DNA of 64,000 nt, from contig JAKSYS010000028.1 in NCBI GenBank assembly GCA_022925895.1, positions 1-64,000 on the forward strand. The letters are read 5' to 3'. The position numbers were made by a program, and so were the translations under genes. This DNA is from Fragilaria crotonensis. Its lineage: Eukaryota; Bacillariophyta; Fragilariophyceae; Fragilariales; Fragilariaceae. The notes below the pieces were generated by a model. The model saw only the letters and a list, made by a program, of their open reading frames with translations. It made no database searches and was not told where the DNA came from. Shown here piece after piece: positions 10,838-21,563 of this stretch. How positions within the stretch are numbered: position 1 is the first letter of the stretch; every line of letters begins with the position of its first letter.

Positions 10838-13651
10838 ATGACACCTCAAGACCTAGAACGAATTGTCTTGTTGGCTGCAGACGTAAGCAAGCCCCAAAGC
10901 CAATGGGAAGCCACAAGTATGCTTACGCAGTGGCTCAATGCTTCCAGTGATGCCGGTTCCAGTCTATTCAAGTTGTTGAAGTGGTCACAGCAGGAGCCTG
11001 CCGTATTCTTTGCTCTTACTACGCTTCAACGAATAGAACTCAAACCGGACGAACGAAGGGAGTTGAGAGCGCTCCTCATGTCTTACTCAAATTCGATGGC
11101 AACACATATGCAAGTCAAGGTTGGAGTTGTATTGGCAAAGATCATTCAACAAGACTTTGTATCTAGCTGGAACTCAGCATTTGATGACCTTTACAATACA
11201 GGAAACTCAATTTTATATCTTCGAACACTGGATGCCTTGTTTGAAGCCAGCTACTCTGAAATCGATCCAGTGACCCGGGAACTGAAGGACTATCTACGAG
11301 GCATCTCCGTTGGGGCTACGTCCCCATCCATACCCGTCGAACAAACGATTTCAGCGCGAATCTTGCAGCGACTACTGGCCATGTTTGCTAATGATGAATA
11401 CCCAGTGTTGACACTAACAGTGCTCAAGAGAATGATTTCGTGGGTTGATATTTCACTCGTCATGCAAGAAACTTTTATGAATTTGCTCTTCCGATCGTTG
11501 CAACAACAGGATCCCGATGCTGCTGTCCTTGTTATCGAGACTTTCTCGGAATTGGTAGGTCGTGGCATGGACGCTGAGAAGAAAATTTCCTTGCTGCAGG
11601 ATGCAAGGATACTTGAAAATATCGCTATGAATGTCAATTTGGAGACCCTGGATGCCTCACCCATAGAGGTTGTTATTGAGGTTGCAAAATTTGTTAATGT
11701 TACTGGTTTGGAACTAATTCCATCGTGGGAGGATCAGAAAGTTGCGGAGAGTCTTTGGCACCAAATTCTGGCTTTATTCTTTCGTTGCTTCGCATACGAT
11801 GATATCGACGTATCGGGCGCCGTGATTCCGCTGGCTTGCCGGATAGGAATTAGCATGGAGAAAGCGGATTCACTTAGTCGGGGCCTTCTGCCGCAGCTCC
11901 TTAGCGTCATGTACGAACAAATGAAGTATCCTGTTGATTTTCAGTTTGATTATGAAGATGAGGAAGAGTCCGAAGAGGAGGTCTACAGAACTGAACTGCG
12001 AAAATTGAACCAGAGATTGGTTCGGTCTGTTCCTGACACTTGCCTACAATTCACTTGCGAGGCTCTAGCCAGTTTGCCACTACCAATTTCTTCATCGTCG
12101 ACACGCGACGTTGAAGCGGCACTCCGACTTGTTTACCACTATTGTGAAGGTGTTCGGCCATCCCCTGGACTCAAGGTGGTGATGAAGAATGATACCTTTC
12201 TGGCGATCCTGGCTGCTCTGCATCGAAGTGACATACCGACGCATCCGCATCGAGAAGTTTTGCTACTCTACTATGACGTTGCCGTGCGGTATGCTGCGAT
12301 TTATGAAAAGCAGCCTGACCTTCTTCCTCGTATCCTGGAAGCACTCAGTGGCGTTCGAGGTATACAACATGAACACGTGCGAGTCAGAAGTCGCTCGTGT
12401 TATCTGCTTTTGAAGTTGGTAAAGGCGCTCGTGAAGATTATGAGTCCTTATGTTGAGACCGCAGTGACTGGAATCCATGGTTTGCTCTCGAATCCCACAA
12501 AGTGCCCGCTCAGCGCGGACGATGGCTTGTATCTTTTCGAGGCAATCGGAATACTGCTCGGAAAGACTGGGTTACGAGAAGACTTGCAGCAGCAGAGCCT
12601 GTCGAAGGTGATGACTCCTCATATTCGAAACATCGAAGACCTACTGCAATCCCCTGAATTGACTCAGGATTCAGAACGATACGGCACGATGCTTTCGAAT
12701 TCGGTAGCTGCTATCGCTTGTCTCAGCAAGGGCTTCCAATCTCCTCCACACTCTGTGCAACTTGTCTTGGCTGATACAATGAGCGTTGCGTTGTCTGTCT
12801 TTAGAGCTCTCCCTACTCACGACGGGGTGCGCAAGAATTGCACTGGGTTGTGGCAGCGAATGACACAATGCCTTGGACCAAAGGTTTTGCCGTACACACC
12901 ACAATTTTTGGCCCTTCACATCGCAAATTGCAACTCTGATGACATTCAAATTGCTGCGCAAATAATGAATCAATGTTGCATAAAATTCAAACAGGATGCG
13001 GCATCTGTGCTTGATGATGCCTTATTGCCGTTTCTACGCAAGTGTCACAGTCTCATCCCAGAGACTGAAAACGGCCAGGTAGCTCCACATTTACGAACAG
13101 AACAGCTCTCTATCCAGAAGCTTACGTTCGTTGTTTTGCAGCATATTGTAACGCACAACGCAGCAGAGGTATTGGTCTCACCACAAAACGCAGGAAGCTT
13201 TGAAGACATTCTTCAGATCATGAGCGATGGAGCACTCAACGTGGAAAACCCGCTCATCCAGAAGACGTGCATTCAGTTCTTTCGAGACTTAGTGGATCAA
13301 TGGGGTAAAGATGAGCAACAAGGCAATGGAGTTAGTACTATCAAGCGTGGCTGCATTCGTTATGTATACGAACGCCTCTGTCCTGCCGTGTTGAAGTACC
13401 TCTTGTCGCCGTTGTTCGATGAAAGGGATGCCATGCAATCCCGTATAACTTCCGAATTTGGCCACCTGCTATTCAGTCTGAAGCGCGCACGAGGAACAGA
13501 CGAATTCATTCAACAAGTTGTCCACAGGACTTTGCAGAACATTGGTTGCCCACCCAATATTTTGGGCGGGTTTCAGGCAGCCTCGAATGAACGTGAATTC
13601 GATCTCTGCCTACAAGAAACAATGAAAGTACTCAAGCCGACGACTAGCTGA
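10838..13651 (+). CDS. XPOT: Exportin-T (tRNA exportin, XPOT/Los1/PAUSED)
   Basis: A 937-residue, single-exon HEAT-repeat karyopherin. Length and layout match exportin-T (human about 960): an N-terminal Xpo1/importin-beta-type helical region (residues 1-250, e.g. MQVKVGVVLAKIIQQDFVSSW), a long HEAT array, and near residue 370 the acidic insert FDYEDEEESEEEVYRTELRK followed by a helix beginning RLVRSVPD, which is characteristic of this exportin. It carries mature tRNAs from nucleus to cytoplasm together with Ran-GTP. The ATG at 10838 is the first in frame and the N-terminal helix follows it at once. The reading is intact from end to end. A different exportin (for example exportin-5) is possible but less likely on length and the acidic insert. 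Confidence 0.85.
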   Translation: MTPQDLERIVLLAADVSKPQSQWEATSMLTQWLNASSDAGSSLFKLLKWSQQEPAVFFALTTLQRIELKPDERRELRALLMSYSNSMATHMQVKVGVVLAKIIQQDFVSSWNSAFDDLYNTGNSILYLRTLDALFEASYSEIDPVTRELKDYLRGISVGATSPSIPVEQTISARILQRLLAMFANDEYPVLTLTVLKRMISWVDISLVMQETFMNLLFRSLQQQDPDAAVLVIETFSELVGRGMDAEKKISLLQDARILENIAMNVNLETLDASPIEVVIEVAKFVNVTGLELIPSWEDQKVAESLWHQILALFFRCFAYDDIDVSGAVIPLACRIGISMEKADSLSRGLLPQLLSVMYEQMKYPVDFQFDYEDEEESEEEVYRTELRKLNQRLVRSVPDTCLQFTCEALASLPLPISSSSTRDVEAALRLVYHYCEGVRPSPGLKVVMKNDTFLAILAALHRSDIPTHPHREVLLLYYDVAVRYAAIYEKQPDLLPRILEALSGVRGIQHEHVRVRSRSCYLLLKLVKALVKIMSPYVETAVTGIHGLLSNPTKCPLSADDGLYLFEAIGILLGKTGLREDLQQQSLSKVMTPHIRNIEDLLQSPELTQDSERYGTMLSNSVAAIACLSKGFQSPPHSVQLVLADTMSVALSVFRALPTHDGVRKNCTGLWQRMTQCLGPKVLPYTPQFLALHIANCNSDDIQIAAQIMNQCCIKFKQDAASVLDDALLPFLRKCHSLIPETENGQVAPHLRTEQLSIQKLTFVVLQHIVTHNAAEVLVSPQNAGSFEDILQIMSDGALNVENPLIQKTCIQFFRDLVDQWGKDEQQGNGVSTIKRGCIRYVYERLCPAVLKYLLSPLFDERDAMQSRITSEFGHLLFSLKRARGTDEFIQQVVHRTLQNIGCPPNILGGFQAASNEREFDLCLQETMKVLKPTTS

Positions 13652-13760
13652 CAACTTTTCGGCAACCGTCTGGCACTTTCTTACCGTGAAGTTGGTTAAG
13701 CTTAAATGACTACGAGACGTTTGCGATTTCAACTGCGCAGCTTGTATTCTTCCTCGTTCG

Positions 13761-15205
13761 TCACGTCAGTGCCTCCATATTGCCTACCGAACTTGTGCTT
13801 CCATACCTGATCAGGTGAATCAACTCATGTGCTTCCCGTAGTTTCTCTATTTCTTGTCGAGGTTGGATCCGTTCCCTCCTCCAAAAATACAGGCCAAAGC
13901 AACATGTTGCCACGAGAAGAAGCGCCACGACTGTGTCCAATCCCACGTCAGCTCCCGGCGGCCCAAACGCAGTCGCGTCAACCAAACTTGCTCCCAGTAA
14001 GCCTTCAGTGGTATCGGTGTGTGGCCTGGCACATTCTAGAAGAGAGCCAGCTGTAAGGAAGCGTCGTTCGCCATGCAATACCTTGTCGTGCCATTTTTTC
14101 ATAATGTGGCCGTTGGTGGATAATCGAGTTTCACCAAATCCAATCTTGTGCCACATGGGTTGTGATTCCCAATCGCAATTAATGTAGGACCACATGGCAA
14201 CATCGTACTCGTCGATTAGATCAAGAATTGGTTGGAACCATCGATCCCAAGGGTCCATCAAGTCGTATTGTTGAGTGATGTCCACGTCCAGATCAATACC
14301 ACCGAAGGGTGTAGATTCAGCAATCATGGTGGGTTTGCCTCGCACATTCGCAAATTCCAAGACTTCCCTAATATCTTCAGGTCGGCCCTCACCTTTGGAC
14401 CAGGGAAAGAAGTGTTCGAATACAGAAACACCTATCCAATCGACGTATTGGTTTCCTGGATAATAGTCCTCAAGAACTCCCTTCCGTCGAGCGGCCCAGG
14501 AATGCCATACGAACTGTACCTTGTCGTGACAAGCAGGTCGACGTCGACAAGCTAGGACCAAGTTGACGAAAGCTCTTTTATAGGAGTCTGGATCGTCAGA
14601 ATATCCAAAGGAGGGATTGTCAAACTCATAGCCAACTCGTAAAAATATTTGACTCGCATTGCTGGTTGACAAGTATTGGACAAGAGTATGGACATTTGCA
14701 TCTAGTGCTCCAGAGTTGACATCGTTGCAACCAGCAGTACCATTGAGCCATAAACCAATCTGTAAGCCAACATGCTGCTCTGGGAATAGTGAATGCAGGA
14801 TACCGTCTGCGTATTCGACACCTGATCCGTAGTCGACAGGCTTGTCAAGACCCCGAAGAGTTTGAATGTCTGTGTACACCATGGCAGCTGCTGGAGAAAA
14901 GCTTGAAAGGGGAGCCGTCCTATAAGGAGAGAGAGGACGCAAGTGAGACGATGGCCAGGAGAAGGAAACCACTTCTCGATTACCCTAGAACTGTTGATGG
15001 CATCATGGAGTCCTCCGAGTACACAGCATATGCGAAACCGATCGTGTGGATACTTATGACAATCAAACGTCACTCGATTGACTTACCTTCCAGCATGCAA
15101 CGAAGCATTGTATTGCTCGGTGGTATATTCCTGGATTGAAAAGAGATCTTGGCCGATAGTCAGGTAGGTAGATCCTTTGGGTGGTCGGCAGAAATTCCTT
15201 AACAT
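13761..15205 (-). CDS. GH26-like glycoside hydrolase with C-terminal membrane anchor
   Basis: Two exons, 15205-15087 and 14919-13761, joined by a GTAAGT..TAG intron in phase 2, give 425 residues. The fold pattern is a (beta/alpha)8 glycosidase close to GH26, a family of beta-mannanases: IFLRVGYEFDNPSFGY holds the probable acid/base Glu and PTMIAESTPFGG the probable nucleophile Glu; GLQIGLWLNGTAGCNDV and VQFVWHSWAARR are further core strands. Near the C-terminus a hydrophobic helix (TVVALLLVATCCFGLYFW) with a basic flank predicts a type I anchor with the catalytic domain outside. The frame stays open and protein-like for about 80 nt upstream of 15205 (no ATG), so a signal-peptide exon may lie further upstream. 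Substrate is inferred; cell-wall polysaccharide is plausible. Confidence 0.75.
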
Positions 15206-15933
15206 GTTGGCATTGGTTGCAGGTTGCAGGTGATCTGGCGGGTTTTGGGAGTTGAGAAACGATGATGCTAAATTATGATTCTCCCATCACGAAATTCGAC
15301 GTTCAATGATGGCAATTGTATCACGGTTTCTGGTATTCTCGTGAGTATGCTGTATTTGCAACGCGTGACGCATTCAATTTAGATCTGATTTCGAGTTACA
15401 CAAATGCTATATTCAATATTCGTACTCGTCGGACCTCGGAGCATCACACATTTTTTGTTTGTCGTGAAGATACGAAACTGATGCAAATGATACCATGAAT
15501 TCGGCAGTAATGAAGTATTCCATACACCTGGCGATCGCGCGATCTTCATGAGGGACTTGCTCGCTCCCTCGCCCACTATGGGATCAATCAGTCGAGGCGA
15601 CTCTGGAGAGCCAACGTGATTTGATCGTCATATGTCGTGGGTCCGCTTGTCTGTCTGTGCGATGAGATCTGATATCGCGCAACCAGCCGTCGAAGCTAAT
15701 AAGCGAAGATTCTCACCTTTTGTACTGCCTTTAAATCATACGAATCTACTGGGAAAGTCAGCAGGAAGTCCCGGCCACGTGCCTTCTGGCCATGAAAGAT
15801 TCACAACTTGACACCTACAAGCATGCAGTCCAACATCTGAAATTACCAGGTAAAAGGTACTGTACAAGTACCAAGGGAGCTACCGGTTGGATCTGCATTC
15901 GTCATTGCAGTTGAGAAATTCTCGACAAGTGCA
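15206..15933. other. Intergenic between divergent genes
   Basis: Separates the glycosidase (minus) from the ATP-grasp gene (plus). The first 80 nt may belong to an upstream exon of the glycosidase. No other gene seen. Confidence 0.45.
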
Positions 15934-17349
15934 ATGATTCCCCAGGCGACATTGCTGCTCTTGACAGCCGTGATATTACCAGCAAATTCCCTGGTAGTGC
16001 CAACGCGACCTGTCAATAGCTTTGCAAAAGCTGCCCCAGTTGAAGAAAACTCTCTGCCAAGTTGGATGGAACTGGGGAGAGGCTTGTTGGAAAGCATGTT
16101 CGTTACTTCCAACAAGCCTGCCACCGAAACCAGGATCCAGCTTTTTCCTTGGTGCGGAGAAAAATACTATTCTGATTTAATCCGTGAGGGAATTAACTAT
16201 TTGGAACGTGCTGACGATATAGTCATGGTCTTTGAAAGCCCATCGGCTTCCTCTACGTGTGGCACATCATTTTGTAATGAAGAAAAGTTTAAGTTCTTGG
16301 ATTACCCACTTCCTCGACCTCCAGTCCTCGGAAGAACAATTCTCGGTCCTCTTCGATATGCCGCTATGAGTGGAGCCTCATATCCTACGTTTCTTCACGC
16401 TGCTCCTCCCCCAAAACTGATCGAGCACTGGTGCAAGACAATCCCCAATTTTTCGATTCCTAAATTTGTTCACAAGGTACCGTCATCAAGTACCGTTTGC
16501 GCCTTTTTACCGTTGGAAAGTCTGGCAAATCGACACCTTATTGACCCTGTTCTTCACTTCAAAGTGGCTGGAAAAGATGCGATTCCAAAGATGACCTCTC
16601 ACACCACAAGGATGTTGCCCAATACTCGACCAGAAAGCAGACCCTGCGTTGCCAAGATTTCGCAGTCCATGGGAAGTCGCGGAATTTTCGTTATTCGCGA
16701 CGATGCCGACGAAGTTGAGTTTGAAAATTTCTGGAGAAACGCCAATTATCCTGAGTATGTGATCACTGCTTGCGTCGATATCGGGCGTAATCTTGCTTGC
16801 CACTTTTTCATTCACCCGTGGGGTGACATTACTTGGTTCGGGTCGTCGGAGAATGAGCCAGACGGAAGTGGTGGGTGGTCGGGGGATTCCACAATGCGGA
16901 TGGCAGACCAAGACAACCTCCGCACATTACTCACACCTTATTGTCTTGACGTTGCCAAATATTGCAGCGCACAAGGATATTGGGGTGCATGTGGCATTGA
17001 CGTCCTTTTGGATCGTCAAGGCAAGGGATACGTGGTCGACGTGAATCCTCGAGTCACTGGGACAGGCCCCGCTCTCATGATTTTTCAGAAGCTTCGGGAG
17101 AAAGGACGAGACTGGAAGTATGGTATATTTCGTCGATCATCGACTCATTTCTTTCCCGGGTCTGTCGACCAGGTCCTTGCCGAGGTCGATGCTTTCAACG
17201 AGTCATGTGATGACTGCGAAGTCTTCATTTTGAGCCTCTGCAAGAAGAATTCACGATCCACGCGGCTCAACATTGCAGTTTACGGTAATCATGAAGATGA
17301 ATGCCGCCTTGTGTTGAATCGCTTTGCTGCATTACCCCATTATAAGTAA
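15934..17349 (+). CDS. Secretory or organelle-targeted ATP-grasp protein
   Basis: A 471-residue single-exon protein. An N-terminal signal-like helix (MIPQATLLLLTAVILPANSL) is followed by a region without recognised fold, then an ATP-grasp domain from about residue 230: CVAKISQSMGSRGIFVI supplies the ATP-binding Lys/Gly-rich segment, and GACGIDVLLDRQGKGYVVDV followed by NPRVTGT carries the Asp and Asn/Arg that bind Mg-ATP in this superfamily. ATP-grasp enzymes form an acyl-phosphate and ligate it to an amine or thiol (carboxylate-amine ligase type). No substrate-specific partner domain or neighbouring pathway gene is present, so the reaction is open. Confidence 0.72.
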   Translation: MIPQATLLLLTAVILPANSLVVPTRPVNSFAKAAPVEENSLPSWMELGRGLLESMFVTSNKPATETRIQLFPWCGEKYYSDLIREGINYLERADDIVMVFESPSASSTCGTSFCNEEKFKFLDYPLPRPPVLGRTILGPLRYAAMSGASYPTFLHAAPPPKLIEHWCKTIPNFSIPKFVHKVPSSSTVCAFLPLESLANRHLIDPVLHFKVAGKDAIPKMTSHTTRMLPNTRPESRPCVAKISQSMGSRGIFVIRDDADEVEFENFWRNANYPEYVITACVDIGRNLACHFFIHPWGDITWFGSSENEPDGSGGWSGDSTMRMADQDNLRTLLTPYCLDVAKYCSAQGYWGACGIDVLLDRQGKGYVVDVNPRVTGTGPALMIFQKLREKGRDWKYGIFRRSSTHFFPGSVDQVLAEVDAFNESCDDCEVFILSLCKKNSRSTRLNIAVYGNHEDECRLVLNRFAALPHYK

Positions 17350-18478
17350 TCTCCTATTGTCCATCAACAGCTTTGTCAAAACTGCTGTCCGCTTAGAACT
17401 CTTACATTTTTTCTCGAAGAAAACACGACTGAAATTCGGGAGCCCCTTATTTAATCAAGCAGCCGTTGCACGAGAATACTGACTACTGTTACAGTGTTTG
17501 GGGCAATTCTATCCAAGGAGGTGCAGACTTAGATTCGTAGGTAAAGTTGGTGTACTACTACCAGGTAATCTAATTCGTAGGAGTAGTTTGTAGTTTGTAG
17601 TAGTCTATAATTCACTTTAAGTCGTGTTCTTGGAAAGCTCGATCGGCTCGATTATACGGGCTCCCAAACTTCGCTCTTCTCACTTGCGTGTGTATTCATA
17701 GACCTGAGACATGTTACATGTACTGAAGTACTCTCCCTACTTTGTACTGGCGCATACGGAAAATCTGGTTTCCTATGCATATACTGTAGTGCTGCCTACG
17801 TTCCCCAGGACACATGGCACATGGCCTGGCGCCAGGCAGACCGATGCGTTTCGGGATGTCCGCGGTCTTTGCCCAGTAGTCGGGCGTAACAGTGCGCTAC
17901 AGTCATTAGGAGTGTAGGTAGCACGTACTGTCTACTGCCTATGCAAAAGGGGTGTACTGCGCGACAGCGTACTTGTATCATACTACCGGTTCTTGGACTA
18001 CTCCGAGTACCTCGTAACTCGTATAATGGTACCAGGTACTGTACGCCCTCATGTTAGCCCCGGGCCACCTCTCGGATCGACATGAATTCATCCGTCCTTA
18101 CTAGAGGCAGCAGATGGAGGAAACATCTGACCAATGAGTAGACGTCGCCACTCCCAAATACTCCAGTACATTCGCTGTAACTACCGACAAACACTCCGGG
18201 AAGAAAATGAATCGTGTCCTTATGAGGTGTAAGCGACACCATCTACAGCCCTGTACTGCGATCAGCTTCCACCTGCACCTGACACCTTGAATTAACATGT
18301 CAGGAATATTGCCGAGTTGCAAGCACACACATCATCAGACAGTACTAGTTGTAGACGCGCACTTAGAAAGAAGCGCAGTCCTCTACTGAAATGATCACTG
18401 ACCGTCGTCAAGCAAAGCAGGTCTGCGGTAGTTGTTTCAGCACCGACGACTTGAGGAAAGATTCCTTTCGGGCGAGAC
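17350..18478. other. Intergenic
   Basis: GTAC clusters at 17540-17600 and 17980-18050. A minus-strand open stretch at 18292-18741 overlaps the next gene in another frame and has no protein-like features. Nothing else supported. Confidence 0.5.
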
Positions 18479-18904
18479 CTAGCTGGTGACTGGCGACAAA
18501 GAACGTGAGCGCTTGACGCTTGTGCCCCCATCACTGTTTCCATCGATTCCTCTGCTCGACGGGGTACATTTTCCTTGCAACCTCTCTTTCTCGTGTGATG
18601 ATGGTTCTTCTGAACAGTTTTTACCTGAATTCTGATCGACGCCTTCAATCCGATTATCTCTTCCTGGCGTGGCTTCTTCAAATTCTTCACGAATGAAGTT
18701 ACTGTGAGTTTGAAGTGGATGGTTGGATTCCATGGCTTCATTGAAAGTTGATTCCAGTGCGCTCACTTGACCTAACAGGAGTTCCTCAAAGTCCTGCTGT
18801 GATTGCCGAGCGATGTTACTGCACTCTTGGTGTTCTCCTTCTTCGTGGGGACACTCATTCAAATTCTCCGATGGCTGCCTGATGTTAGCCCTTGATGGTC
18901 TCAT
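18479..18904 (-). CDS. Small disordered protein, related to the gene at 20.7 kb
   Basis: A 141-residue reading frame, mostly low complexity and charged, function unknown. One helical segment, QSQQDFEELLLGQVSALEST then FNEAM, resembles QSVQREFAQQVSRQLEALEK then TFQEAV in the protein at 20742-21563, and both end in a short basic tail (KRSRSLS versus KRKRSE). This suggests two diverged copies of one gene, this one shorter. No upstream exon could be assigned. It could equally be a decayed copy. Confidence 0.4.
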   Translation of the reverse strand: MRPSRANIRQPSENLNECPHEEGEHQECSNIARQSQQDFEELLLGQVSALESTFNEAMESNHPLQTHSNFIREEFEEATPGRDNRIEGVDQNSGKNCSEEPSSHEKERLQGKCTPSSRGIDGNSDGGTSVKRSRSLSPVTS

Positions 18905-19299
18905 GCTGTCGTCGTGAAGGTTGGGCGATGAATCAGCAGGATCGAGGCATACGTCGTAGCGAGAGAAAAGTTATGCGTAGAATTGAATCCAATGGAATTA
19001 GAAATACTTAGAGTTTCCGTACAGATCGGAAGCACATCTGTGCTACCGTAGAGCTACATGGGTAATGCCAGTACAGCAATTCTTCATTTTCGAATGCCAG
19101 ATTTACTAACTAAGTTTTTTTGCGAAATGGACATAAAAGGATTTTTAAATGAAAACCGACAGATGGCTTGCGGCATATGCATATGGCCACACGCATCGGT
19201 GCTTTGTGCCACATTTATGACAATTTGTGGATCCTACATGTATGCCGTATGGCGAAAAGAGGAACCGTCGATTTCGCCCCTTCGCAGGGCTCCTACTTA
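18905..19299. other. Intergenic
   Basis: No gene recognised. Ends at the TTA target duplication of the MITE. Confidence 0.4.
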
Positions 19300-19904
19300 G
19301 GCTCAATCTTAGCGAGGACACAGTGTGTTGAAAGAGAACACAAACTAAAAAAAATATTTGTTGATGTCAGAACACGGTTCGATGGTCGTGTCGCTTGCCT
19401 TAGCGAATTTTCGGGCCAAAGATTTGAAAGTGTGTTGTCATCGACACAGCGGAATCTGTATCGTCTACCCGAGTACTGGAGTACATAAGTACTGTAGGAT
19501 GTAAATAATTCAAATCTGAAAATCTCTGACTAGAACGACTTCATGCTATTGGTTAAGAAAACCATTTTGTGTCGTTTACTCTGAAGTACTCGAATACCGT
19601 AGGAAAATATTATTCGAATTTAAATTCTCTGACTAGAACGACTTAATGCTATTGGTTAAAAATTCAGTTTGTGTCGAATGCTCGACACACGAGATTTGAG
19701 TTTGTGTCCGCGAAAACAGGGACACAATTGTATTTTTCATCAAATCTCGTGTGTCGAACGCCGACACAAACTCCAATTTACTGTGTTTGTGTCCTGGTTG
19801 TGTCCACGCTAAGGCAAAAAACACAGACACAAATCATTTTTTTCGGAGAAACTATTTCGTTTGTGTCGAAAAAAAACACACTGTGTCCACGCTAAGATTG
19901 AGCC
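19300..19904. mobile_element. 605-bp MITE with TTA target-site duplication (Harbinger-type)
   Basis: Terminal inverted repeats start GGCTCAATCTTAGCG and continue to GGACACAGTGTGTT with one mismatch in about 30 bp. Weaker symmetry continues to about 115 bp, where both arms contain GCCTTAGCG. The element is flanked by TTA on both sides (19297-19299 and 19905-19907); a 3-bp TWA duplication is typical of PIF/Harbinger elements. There is no coding capacity. The interior carries a partial duplication of about 120 bp (copies near 19500-19560 and 19610-19665, sharing CTCTGACTAGAACGACTT). The inverted repeats differ from those of the Harbinger at 46-50 kb, so that element is probably not its parent. 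Confidence 0.8.
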
Positions 19905-20741
19905 TTACGCACTTGAACCTTGGCGTTCACCAGGCAAGGTTTGTAGCTTGTTCTCAGTATCGTCCAACCATGTATACCACATCGTACCTGTTCATTAGTA
20001 TTCCGAAGGACGTTAGGAAAAGTCGTCTTTCTCTATGTAGCTATTACGTCAGTGATAGTTGCATCTTCACAGATGTCACTGGCCTACGTGGAAGTCGTAG
20101 TAGTACTCATTAAGTATTCGTACTCCCACCAAGCAGCGGACAGATGATCTTGTCAGATGGCACAAATCTCCCTACAACCGATTGACTGTGTCATATGTCA
20201 TCTGTGCCACACCTCAACAAAAACAAACTGAATCAGCTCGCAGAACTCACTGATGTTTGGGTGACAGGTCGAACCCAGCCAAGATTTTTCTGCTAGGTTA
20301 GAGCTTTCCATAGCAAGAATCGAGCACCTAAGAATTTACCAAACAGATGAGGTGCGAGGCGTCTTAGGGTTTAAAACCCTTCCAAACAACAATAAACATC
20401 CAGAAAGCAACATCACCATAATCTCACTAATAATTCGATGATGCGTCGTTTTCGAAATTGCATTTCGTAGTAGCGAACTATCTAAGAGCGCGATGACAAG
20501 TTGCGGGTGTGCAACTTCTCCCGATACGTGTTACCTCCATTTCTCTTGGCATCGAGCCACCTCCTCCGACAAAGCCACACAGTTGCACAGCGTCGTCCTG
20601 GCTTCAAGTTGACCATTCTTCCGAATGAGTCAGCCAATTAGCACCAGCAGAGGTTGCTTCACGTGGATCATAAAGTGATCTTTCTCGTTGATAGAGCTAG
20701 CTTGCGATGATCCCGTCTAGAATTGTTTGACAGCCTTTCTT
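19905..20741. other. Intergenic
   Basis: No gene, RNA or repeat recognised. Confidence 0.4.
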
Positions 20742-21563
20742 TTATTCCGAACGCTTCCGTTTTGTGGTTTCCCTTTCCTCATCAGATGTTTCATCGTCAT
20801 TATCCCCATCGTAGCCACTGACAGTTCGAGTTTGACAGTTGCTGTTGATCCCCAAGTTAGCTGAACACCTTTGGTTGAGTCGGCTGGTGCTTGCAAGCTG
20901 TTGCTGGTTGCTTGTCCCGGTCATCTCAGTGTTGTCATCATACCGCTCGGGATCCGAATGTTGCACAGCTTCCTGAAACGTTTTCTCCAATGCCTCCAAC
21001 TGCCGTGACACTTGCTGAGCGAACTCTCTTTGTACACTTTGTGCTGCTCTGCGTATCCCTTTTCGATGTCTCGTCAATGATGTTGGATCTGTGATCGTAC
21101 TACTTGGAACGACGTGACTCGCTAAAGGAGGACGTTGTTCGGAGCGACTTCGTGTTCCTTGGGTTCTGGAGTGATGATCACGCCGCTGCTGTTGCGTTTC
21201 GTGAAACTGTGCTCTATTTCGGATTGGGTTTCCATCGTCATCGTGATTTTGGAGTGGAGTTGGAACTCGGCGTTGGTTACGAACGGAGGATTCATCCCGA
21301 TGCCGCTGTCGCAACATATTCCTCATAGAAATAGACGTACTACTGCTTCTTTGATTGACAAGTCGATCATCATCATGTGCCGCGACTATTCTGTCGGTCG
21401 CCTCGACGAAAATTGGAGCATCAATGGCGGGTTGAACATGTTGATGGAACTGCCCTATCAATCGGATGTCACCGTCCTCGTCCTGTGCTTGCCCTTCAGC
21501 TGCGACTGCTACATCAGACGCGACGTCGTGTTCAGAATTGTCAGCGTGGTAAGGCTCGTCCAT
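20742..21563 (-). CDS. Disordered acidic/basic protein of unknown function
   Basis: A 273-residue product from the ATG at 21563; 61 in-frame codons upstream look like untranslated leader (Cys/Leu-rich, no domain). Acidic N-terminus, a Ser/Arg/His-rich middle, then one helix (QREFAQQVSRQLEALEKTF) and a C-terminal acidic run ending in TTKRKRSE, a likely nuclear localisation signal. The helix and tail are shared with the frame at 18.5-18.9 kb. No catalytic motif. Perhaps a nuclear protein; this rests only on the basic tail. Confidence 0.5.
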   Translation of the reverse strand: MDEPYHADNSEHDVASDVAVAAEGQAQDEDGDIRLIGQFHQHVQPAIDAPIFVEATDRIVAAHDDDRLVNQRSSSTSISMRNMLRQRHRDESSVRNQRRVPTPLQNHDDDGNPIRNRAQFHETQQQRRDHHSRTQGTRSRSEQRPPLASHVVPSSTITDPTSLTRHRKGIRRAAQSVQREFAQQVSRQLEALEKTFQEAVQHSDPERYDDNTEMTGTSNQQQLASTSRLNQRCSANLGINSNCQTRTVSGYDGDNDDETSDEERETTKRKRSE

